Below the pieces are notes generated by a model, which saw only the letters and a program-made list of their open reading frames with translations, had not been told where the DNA came from and made no database searches. Below are positions 47,501 to 58,722 of a DNA stretch of 64,000 nt, piece by piece. Position numbers and translations under genes: made by a program. The first letter of the stretch is position 1. The number at the start of each line of letters is the position of its first letter. Source of the stretch: Alviniconcha marisindica (lineage: Eukaryota > Mollusca > Gastropoda > Provannidae); contig JABMCL010000958.1 in the NCBI GenBank assembly GCA_018857735.1, positions 682,001-746,000 of the forward strand, read 5' to 3'.

Positions 47501-50500
47501 TGACCAAGGCAAAGCGAATTCACTTCTCTTCACACTTAATTACCTGCATTCGGTGCAGCCCCCTGAATGGTGGTGAACACTGCATCTATTCAAATAGTAA
47601 CGCATGTGCAGGAAAAGGGCTGCATCAGCAAAATCTCACCAGGATAATATGGGTGAACCTCTTGAATTTTAGCATAGGAATAACTGTATCTTGACATGCA
47701 CTTTTCTTCAATACATTTCTCAGTTTCAAACAAACAGTGAGAAAAGCTTTTTGAAAAATACACATTATTCACACTGATATAAGCACATGCACACACATGC
47801 ACAAAGAACTGCGTGTGTATCCTAGCTTTTATTTCATGTCAGCTAAAGCTGCATGCTTCACATTACCCTCCACCCCCTACCCTACCCCGCACAAGAAGAA
47901 AGACAAAGAAAGATGTACAGCTGCACGCTGAAGGTCAACTTACAGGGAAATGTTCAGGGTCGTCATTACTCATCTGCAGGAAGCGCTCAATGCGACAGCT
48001 TGAATGCTCAGGACCCTGAAACAGTAAGCAAATGATCAATTAAGAGATAAAACACAGCCCCCCCCCCAAAAAAAAGCACACCCCCACCCCCCACAACAAC
48101 AACAAAACAACCACAAACAAAATGAAACAACAGAACTCAGGAATATCTACATGATCATAGCCCTTGGAGCAGAGCGAATAGGATGTGAGATGGCACCCCT
48201 CACACCCACCCCTCATCAAAATGTCTGCGTGATAATAGCCCCTGGAGCAGAATGGTAGGGTATGAGATGACACGCAACCCCACACCCCTCTCCCCAAATT
48301 AAATGTCTTCATGGTAATAACCCTTGGAGCAGAGCAGGTCGGGTGGGAGACAACACACAGCTCCTCCACCCCCTACCCTACCCCTAATAAAAATGTCTTT
48401 GTGATAACAGTCCTTGGAGCAGAATGAGTAGTCGGTGACAACAGCGTATGCTATTGCTTATTTTGAAGATTTTGTTTGGAATCCACACATCTTTTGCTCC
48501 AGCTTTATATAAAGCTTTTGCTTGTGAGACAAACATGGCGCCCCTCTTCTGGGGTTTTTCACGTGGAATTTTAACTGTGATGTTCTGATTGGCTGAAACT
48601 GCTCCGGTAAATGGCAGCCCAGAGCCCTCTACCCACTGACAAGCCAGCTACCACCAATCCGTGCCAGTTGCTGCCCAGCAGCCAGGAGCATTGAGAGGCG
48701 TGTCAGCTCACCAAGCAAGCAACTGCAGCCAGTCCTTCAAGCACCTACCATGCCCTCATAGCCATGCGGCAGGAGAAGGACGATGCCACTCTGCCGCACC
48801 CACTTGGCCTGCCCGCTGGAGATGAACTGGTCAATGATGCACTGCGCAGTGTTGGCAAAGTCACCAAACTGAGCCTCCCAGAGCACCAGGGCGTTGGGGT
48901 TAGTCATGGAGTAGCCCAGCTCAAAGCCTGCAAGCAAGCAAGCATGGATAGGTGTCAAGATCAACCAACGGAACAGGCATTTGTTGACCAGGGCTGTGTT
49001 CTTAATGGCCCAGTCAACAAAACAGCTAGGCATTTATGAACGCAGAACTGTATTCAAGTAATCAAATCATTGCCAGAGCTAGGGGTCTGTCTGTTTTCAA
49101 TTTATGAATACCAGATACCAGATTAAAGAAAAATATTTAAAAAAGGAATAGACAGATTTTTTTCTTTCTTTAAACATTATATAAATGCGTAATGGCAAAT
49201 ATCAGTGCCATATGGCAGCAAGCTGCACATACCACCTACCACCTATCATCTCCTAGCTGCTGAACAAGAGCCATGCTAAAAAGCCCATCTCTTAACAAAA
49301 GAATGTTAGAGAATGTTTGGAAAGTAAAACTGCATCACATGCAGGGAAAAAAAGCCCACCATTGTCTTCTCACTAAACTCCTACAAAAACAAGATTCCAG
49401 CTGTCAACTCACCCAAGACACCATACTCCGACAGAGAGCTGTTGCACACAGTGTAGCGGGCCTGGCCCGGGAAGAGGTGGTTCAGTGGTACGTATGTCTT
49501 CTTGTCAATCTCCTGGTGATGCAGCACGTGGTGGCGGTGACTGCACACAAATGAGCAAATCTTAGTAATCACAGCAGCTTCAGATGCCTCATCTTGCCAT
49601 CACAGAAATGACTGTTTGAGGAAGTACCCTCTGCAGTGGGCAGTGACTGCAAACAGCCTGTATCACGGCCCTACAATCTGAGGGGAGAGTTCTGGGAATG
49701 CCAACAGCAACAAAGGACACAAAAAGGCAACAAAGATCTCAACTCAAGGCATTTTTGAAAGCAACACTCGTCACATTCTTGTGATCCACAGAACAAGCAT
49801 ATGCTCTACGCAAGTCAATGACAAATACAATGCCCCCCCCCCCCCCCCCCCCCCCCCCCCAGGCAAAAGAGAAGTGCACAAGAGAGAAGCCACCTGCTCA
49901 CCTGAATGTCCCTCTCTCCACATCCTGCCCGCTGAGTCGCACGTGGATGCCTTCCTTCAGCAGAGAGCCAAAGGCGAAGCACTCACCAAGAGCCCAGTCA
50001 GCCGTGCGATTCTTCACCATCTCCATCCGGGTCCGAAACACGCGCTTCAAACCTGAACCAAAAGGCAACACATAATGCTCAGAAAAACAGAAACAAAAAT
50101 GGTAGGAAGGGACATAGCTGACATACAGCTCAAGGAACTGATAATGCAGAAAGTACTGTTTTAATGTTTAATTAAGAAACTAACACAGCTACTGCTCAGG
50201 AAAAAAGAGGGGGAAAATGCAGGTGAAGGAACCGATAATGTTTAATTAAGGAACTAACTTATTTACTGCTCAGAAAAAAAGAGGAGGCAAACACAGGTGG
50301 TCTACAGCTGAAGGAAGTAATAATTTACAAAGCTACTGTTTAATTAAGAAACTAACTTGTTTATTGCTCCGGAGGAAAACACAGGTTATCCAAAGCGAAA
50401 GGAACTGGTAATGCACAAAGTCACTGTTTAATTATGAAACTAACACATATACTGCTCGGAAGGGGGGAAAAAGCGGTGTGTGTGGGGGGGGGGGAGAAGT

Positions 50501-53500
50501 AGGGAGGACACATACAGAGGATGGAACTGATGATATACAAAATTATGCTTTAATTAAAGAACTATATTACAACGACAGAAGCACTAGCACCATACAGTTG
50601 TTAGCGTGATAGCCAAAGCTGGTGAGAGCAGGTAATGTCCATAACAGAGTTTAAACCAACCACAGAAGCTAAAAGCACTGCCCACTAAGCACACCAAGGA
50701 CCATCCAATGTTTCACCTTTGCAGATATGAAACTGAACGTTAATCTCTTCATAAACAACACCCTATCTGTGGACACACTGTGCGGCCATTGGACAGCACT
50801 ATGTTGTGATTATGTGAAGATGCAAGCCAAGATCATGGTAAACACGAAGCCATTTTGTTCCCCTTACAATTCATTCCAACCTTGCAAAAAAATCATGTTT
50901 CTCTGCATTTCTCTGGCACATCCTTCACATCATGCATATCATTCAGGCTGACTTACACAGGTAAGACCCAGCGGCTGTCATGCATTTCTCTGGCACATCC
51001 TTCACATCATTCAGGCTGACTTACACAGGTAAGACCCAGCGGTTGTCATGCATTTCTCTGGCACATCCTTCACATCATTCAGGCTGACTTACACAGGTAA
51101 GACCCAGCGGCTGTCAAAAACTGAACACAACCCTACCCCTTCCTCTAAGTGTACACAGCAATTTACTATTTAGTGTCTACTTATCGTACTGTGACATGGG
51201 TATTTTATTCACTTTGCTCAGCCACTTTCTGCAATGTGCTCAGGTTGTGCAGGGATTCAGCAAGCAATCACCTCATCTCCATGGACAATGAAATCATCAG
51301 GCCCAGTGATCATCTTCTGACAGGGTGTCTTTAGGCCAAGAACCTCTTGTTCACTTTATGTAATGTACCCAATTTGCCCATACACCACACCTCACATCAA
51401 CTGACAGTGAAGTCGTTAGGCGCACTGCTCATCTTCTGACAGAGTGTCTTTAGGCCAAGAACCTCTCGTTCACTTTATGTAATGTACCCGGTTCACCCAT
51501 ACACCCCCTCACATCCATGGGCAGTGAAGTTGTTAGGTGCACTGCTCATCTTTAGGCTAACAACTTATCCTTTTTATGTAATGTACCTAGGCTGTATTTG
51601 GGTTCACCAGTACACCACCTCACCTCCATGGACAACAAAGTCACCAGGCACAGTGCTCAACTTGTGACAGGGTGTCTCCATGCTAAGAACCTCTCACCCA
51701 CTTGTGCTATGGGATCACCAGCACACCATCTCACCTCCACAGACAACAGTGGTCAAGCACACTGACAGGGTGTCTTCACGCTAAGAACCCCTCACCCACT
51801 TATGCTATGGGATCACCAGCCCACCATCTCACCTCCACAGACAACAGTGATCAAGCACAATGACAGGGTGTCTTCACGCTAAGAACCCTTCATCCGCTTT
51901 ACGTAATGTACCTAGGTTGTGTTGGGGTTAACCAACCTACCACCTCACCTCCATGGACCACAAAGTCATCTGGCACAGTGCTCATCTTCTCGCCAATGAA
52001 GGTCAGGATGTCCTCGGAAGTGAAGGTACTGGGCAGCTTCATCTGGTCAGAGCGATGAGAGCTGAAGAAATCCGTCCAGGGGGAATCCAGCCATTCCGCA
52101 TTGCTTACTGCCGTCTCCTTCTTGGCAAGCACATAGGCTTCCTCACAGATCTTGTCGTACTTGTCAATCTCCTCCTGTGTGTGCAAAGCAAGCAGAAACA
52201 TGCAAACATACAGCTATTAGCAAGCTGTGCATCCAATGCCTGGGCTTGTCACCTTGTCTCGTCATGGTGATGGATTCCAAAAAAAAAATTCAATTCTTTT
52301 TCACAGTTCTTCTGAGACAATGAGCATGTAGACACATCAGTGCCTGTCTTGTCTTTATGTGCACAGCACACACTAAGAGTGGTGTGCACATTAATCAAAG
52401 ACTCCATATCTGCCTTTCAATGAAAAAGCCTAGGTGAAAGAAACAAACTCCTGGAAATACTAAATACACAAATGCTGCATAAAAGTAGTGCAGTAATTAG
52501 GATAATACAGTATCTACTATCAATGGAAAAGAAACAAGAAAGTGTGCAATATAGTTTGCCATGTATTCCCCTCTTAGTTGTTACAACCTGAGGAAAATTT
52601 TGAAAGCTTGTTGGATGGGTGTTTCTTAAATAAAACAAAATTCTAGAAAATGCAGTGTCAGCATTGCTCTCCTATGCTTCATGGTTACGGTCACTTGGGT
52701 TTAGGTGTGAAATATAGTTATAATCACTTGGCTTCAAGTGTGAAACCTCACAGTCACGGTCATTAGGAAACGTCAGTCACAGTCACTAGGTTTAGGTCTA
52801 GATGAGAAATATGATCACTTGGGTTAAGGTGTAAAACATCACAGTCATGGTCACTTGGGTTCCGGTGTGAAACATCAGAGTTACAGTCACTTAGTTGCAC
52901 CCATTACCTGCTTAACCACATCATTCCTTCTGACCCCCCAAGCACAAAACCCATTACCTAACTGCAGGACCTAAACACTGTATGATGAAGGTGAGAGTGA
53001 GAAACCCTGGGCCCTTTGGCCTCCTCAGCCCCACCTCATACTCCTGCTGTGAGACAGTGTTGTTCTGGATCAGGCTCTCCGCATACTTGGTCAGGACAGA
53101 CGGCTCCTTGGCAATCTTCTTGTACATCAGTGGCTGGGTGAACATGGGCTCATCCATCTCGTTGTGACCGTTACGGCGGTAACACACCTGATGGTACACC
53201 CAGCACACAATCAACATTGTGATAGGATCAGGGTCGGAAAATGCGAAGAATGAAAAGGTTTGTCCCAGCATGTACCCTTCCATGAAATGGAGACGAACTC
53301 TACAACTAAGACTAAAACAGCATTACATAGTGAAGGGGTTTATCCCAGCAACTACACATGCATAAAACTGAAATGAACTCTACAACTAAGGTTTATCCCA
53401 GCAACCACACATGCATAAAACTGAGAGGAACTCTACAACTAAGGTTTATCCCAGCAACTATACCTGCATAAAAATTAGAGGAACTCTACAACTAAGGTTT

Positions 53501-56500
53501 ATTCCAGCAACTACACATGCCTAAAACTGAGAGGAACTCTACAACCAAGACTAAAACAGAACTACAAGGCAAAGGGGGTTTCCCAACATGTACATATACA
53601 CAACACTAAGAGGAACTATATATATATATATATATATAAGACAAAAACTGCACTTGTCTTCATTTTACATGGAACAGACTTGTAGAAAAAAATGTACCAA
53701 GATCTTTAGGAAAGAGGGTGTTTGTGAAGTTTGAAAAGTCAGACAACGTGAACAAGTTCTAAGCAGGAGCACTTAAAATTGTGATGATTAGGCTTGCATA
53801 ACCACAGTGGCATTTAAGCCACTTTTAAGCCTTTTGGGTTTGACTTTTTAGCCACCTGGGTTTTTCTACCCCCTGCCAAAAACTGTATCAAACAACAAGA
53901 TGAGGACAGTTGCCACAAGCTACCTATCAACAGCAAATTCCACAGACTGTTGTGAAGTTACAAATCCTCAACCCAGTTTCTACACGCACCAGATCAATGA
54001 TGACATCTTTGCCAAAGGTCGCTCTCCACTCAGCAGCCACCTTGCACACGTAGGTCACAGCCTCGGGGTCATCAGCGTTCACGTGGAAGATGGGAGCGTT
54101 GACCACACGTGCCACATCTGTGCAGTATGGGGATGACCGAGACATGCGTGGATCAGTCGTGAAGCCAATCTGGAACATTCACAGCTGTTGCATCAAGCTT
54201 TGAAGAGGGCTTCAACATTCGGTAGGCTGGACAGCATCTTCAGCAAGCACCAGAGAATGCATTCATGTTGATCTCATTCCTCCATTACAACTCGAAAAGT
54301 GTCATCCACAGCTGGGTGAGAATTTGAGCATCTAGGTTTCCCACCTTCACATAAATGCATCAGATATATTACCCAATTTACTGACCCATGTTTCACAAAC
54401 AAGCACGACAGAATGAGCAAACTCACTAACTCAAACCCACTAACTAAGCAAGTGACAGACCTGGTTGTTGACCACCACATGGATGGTGCCATGTGTGGTG
54501 AAGGCTGGCAGGTCAGACAGATGCATGGTCTCGTAGACAATTCCCTGACCAGCGAAGGCAGCATCACCATGGAGCAGAATGCTCATCACCTGCATCACAC
54601 AGAGCTAATCAGTACATCACCTGCACCGCACAGAGAAGGTCAGTACATCATCTGCACCACAGAGCATGTCAGTACATCACCTGCCCCACACAGAGCAAGT
54701 CATCACATCACCTGCCCAACACTGAGCATGTCGGTACATCACCTGCTCCATCCAGAGCAATGTCAGTACATCAACTGCTCCATACAGAGCAATGTCAGTA
54801 CACCACCTGCACCACACAGTGCAAGTTGATACATCACCTGCATCACACACAACAAGTTGGTACATCACCTTATATATACAAGCATCTGATCACTTGATTC
54901 ACAGCATAGGATGACAAAAAGCTGTAATTTCACCTAAGCTGATCTCGTTTGTTTTTGTTTCTTTATGATCCAAAAGAAAACAATCCACTCATTTCACACA
55001 AAGTAAAACTGCTGATTGTCCATCACACAATTTTTCAAAGTGTGTTTGCTGGAAGAAAGAAATTCAGGCAACACCTCAGCCATAACATCTTTGCAGCGTG
55101 TCATATGTGCGGAAAAGCCATAGTTGTCAACACTGTCACATTAAAAAAAGCCCTTAAAAATGTACCATCTACAACACAATGTCTGAACGTAGCTATAAAA
55201 AAATGATAAATCAATGTCACCAACATAACAACCAACATAATGAGACACTGTACCTTTTTGCCGTCACCATCACCCCGGTAGAATTGTTCAGCCTTGACCT
55301 TGCCCTGCACCACGGGGTCAACAGCCTCCAAGTGGGAAGGGTTGGCAACCACAGCCAGGCGGATGTTCTTGTTGGTCACGCGGTTCAGACGCTCATGCGA
55401 CATGCCCAGGTGGTACTTGACGTCCCCAGAGCCTTCATCAGCTGCCTCCAGCTTGGAGTCAAACTGACAGATGATCTTCTCCAGGGGCTTCCGACACACA
55501 TTGGCAAGGACGTTCAGACGACCTCTGGAAGACAGATTGGAAATTGTACAGAAAAAGCAATGGAATCTAGTCATCACCTCCCGAGCAGACTGTGACCAGT
55601 ATAATGAAGTCTGAAATGCAATTCAGTCGTAGGAAATCACAGTTTTAGTTTTCAGACATATGATTTGCCAGGGCTTGCCGCAACGCATCACAGGTTACAT
55701 TGACAGGAATGGATTATTTTTTTTTAAATGGAAACAGAGCAGCTTTTCACTCAATTTCTGATCCTGCTTGTTAAAAATCAAAGTCTAAAAGTCACCCAAA
55801 CACTGCCATTTTGTGCCCACTAGTCTGTATCAGTGATGTTTTGTTCAAGGCTGAAATGTGTGGCAAAATCTAAAATGGGTCAGGAGTCAACCTTTTTCAT
55901 GCTCTTCATTGGTAAAGAGCAAACCAACATGGCTGTGGCCTGAGTAGCTCAAATTTAAAGCAAAACAGCATTTGTTTTTGTTGTTGTTGTTTTAACTGAT
56001 AGAACAATGTGAGGTCCTCAGATGGAAATATTTGCAGTTTCTCTGTTTTTATGCCAACTTGTGTCTTCATGTGAGTTCTTTAAGTTATCCCAATAGCCCA
56101 TCTCATAAAAAAAGATTTGGAAAACATTTTGGAAAAAAAGTCAGGAGAATAGGGTTGTTAGGGTGGTCTTTTCAGCTGGGTGTTCCACTGTGATTCAAAA
56201 AAAAAAAAAAAGACTGATTAAAGGGGAACAGAACAGATGAAGCATTGCAGGCCCTATGGATAGAAACAGAATAAATCCGAAGCACAGCAGTTTTTTCACT
56301 GGATTTCGTATCGACGTTTGGTAAAACGCAAACCTACACGACTAACTCCTCAGGAGCTCAAATTCAAAGCATAAAAAGGAACTTCTTTTGCATGAATATT
56401 GACAGGACCACCAAATGAAGCATGCCAATGACATGTTTGCATATGGTCAACATTTTCAGGCCAATGTGCATCTTTGGTTCAGTTCCCCCTTTAATCAGCT

Positions 56501-58690
56501 TAGCCCACTGGGCCACAGCAGACCTGTGAGGCATGCCGATGACGAAACTGTCCACACCCAAAGCGCTGGAAGAGTCGATGATGGTCTTCATGCAGGGGAT
56601 GAGAACCTCACACCCTTCGAGACCAAAGCGCTTCTCCGACGACCACTTCCTGGCCAGGAACTCCTCAAATCTGAAACAACAAGTAGATGATGTTGCAAGA
56701 AGTGAATCCCTTCATTTCATAAATTTGTTGTTGGTGGTGGTGGTCTTCACATTAAGTGGGTCTGTGTTTGTAAATGTAGGAGCTGCAGAGTTGTGGAGAA
56801 TACTGAACAGACTGTTTACAAGTGGACTTGACACACACGTGAAACATGGGAATACACACACACACACACACACACACTCTCTCTCTCTCTCTCACAAACA
56901 CACACACACACAGTCAGTCTCCTCTCTCTGACGATGCTCAGGAACTGAAATATGCCGAGTTGTAATACAAGTGGGCTAATTGTTTGCGCCCTCACTCACT
57001 TCTATCCATGCCCACTGCATTTTAATCTCCTCTCTCTTTGCTGATGAGCTGAAAGGTGTCCAACATTCTGAACCCTGAACAGTCCCATCCCACTATAATA
57101 TGTGAGACATCCCACTATAGTATGTGAGACATCCCACTATAGTATGTGAGATGGTCCCTTCATACACCCTCACCAACTGTCCTTCACTCAACACCAGCTG
57201 CAACTGCACAGGCTGCAACAAAGTGTGTTGTGTTCACCTGCTCCCATAAAGCCATGGTTATCACTGTTCCAACTTCTAGAAGTTCCAACATGGACTGACA
57301 CCACTTACAGCAGATTCAAACCAACCGTGCAAGCCACAGTTAGAAGACTCCAGCATACCCACCACCCACTGATCTGACTACAGGAAATTTTCCTTCATTT
57401 CCAACACAACTGAGCAAACTCACTGACTCAAAACCTACCCACTCCCTAAGCAAGTGACTGACCTGGTTGTTGACCACCACCAGCCTGCTCGAGGACTTGG
57501 CCAAAGCCCCTCCCCCATCTCCCAGATCTTTTCAGTCCTGCTTGTCCAAATGCCTACGTCCCATCCCCTCCCCTCCCACCCCGCTCCCATTTTTTCTTCT
57601 TTCTTCTTTCCCCCACTTCCTCTCATGTCCACTCACCAGTTAAAGTGACAGTCTTTAGAATGATGTTGGTTGCTGTACAGAGAGAGAGAGAGAGAGAGAG
57701 AGAAGAACCTACGAGATGTGGCCCAATCAAACTCCTGAGGTCAGTATACAGCTGCCTGAACAGCAGGGTTAGTTAGTTGATGCTTTGAACCCAGTCAACC
57801 GCATAGCCTCATAGGGTTATATCAAGGCTAACTGAACAGCAGGGGGCATTGCACATGCAGGTACTCACCCATGCAGAGGCAAGCAGCTGCATGTGCAAAA
57901 TCTCACCAGGCTCTGGGGTGAATCTCCTTGTTGAAGCGGAGGAACAAACAACAACACACCTTGTGGAGCGGATCAGTCTGGCCAGGATGCAGGTACTCAC
58001 CCATGCAGAGGCAAGCAGCTGCATGTACAAAATCTCACCAGGCTCTAGGGTGAATCTCCTTGTTCAAGTGGAGGAACAAACAACAACACACCTTGTGGAG
58101 CGGATCAGCCTGGCCAGGATGAGGCGTTTGTCTTCACTGCTAAACTGCATGATGCCAGGAGTCTCAAACTTGCGACGGATCCAGTCCGTCTGGTCAAGGT
58201 TGTTGATGAACATGAACTCCACACCGATGTGACGACAGTACACTTCCTGCAGGGACAGTGCAATGGCTCTACAGTTATTAGGCACTGCAGATAGTTGGTA
58301 CAATCTCCAACACTGGCTCAGCATGCACTTCCAGTGATATAGTGGTTAGCAATGGCTAAGCAGCCAGCGTATCATGGAATATTTCCATGACTGAATTGAG
58401 AAACAATGGGAGTAGATAGTGCTGGACTAACATCACACCTGAGTGAGGGTACCATCTGGTCAGGCCAGCACCATCTGCACCCTCGCAGAGGAATGGCACA
58501 TTTTAACCGCTTTTCAAAATGTTTGACAATAACCCTAAAGTATTTCCACGAGTATTCCCCAACACAGATAAAACCTTGCAAAAATATGGGCACTTTTGAC
58601 CAACTATCAATACTGGCTGTCTGGGGGAATGCAGTTCCAGAAAATAGTTACCCCCAAATAATTAACATACTGACCAAACTATCCCCCCCC

Positions 58691-58722
<32 letters not shown>

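Larger units (their letters stand above)
43889..47943. other. OGDH intron between exons 12 and 13
   Basis: 4 kb, no exon seen. Contains a long CA-rich microsatellite field (44453-44602), a dispersed repeat at about 45205, a SINE-like segment (about 45470-45830) related to 49105-49390, and a single copy (about 47068-47125) of the repeat that is tandem at 48150-48440. Confidence 0.5.

Noticed and set aside
50941..51115. Repeated ACACAG/GTAAGACCC donors on the plus strand
   Set aside because: They lie in a minisatellite, antisense to OGDH, with no coding frame before them; chance resemblance multiplied by repetition.
57809..58030. Minus-strand frame open through the duplicated LARLIRSTR unit taken as a separate gene
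   Set aside because: It is the tandem duplicate of OGDH exon 2's border, not an independent gene.
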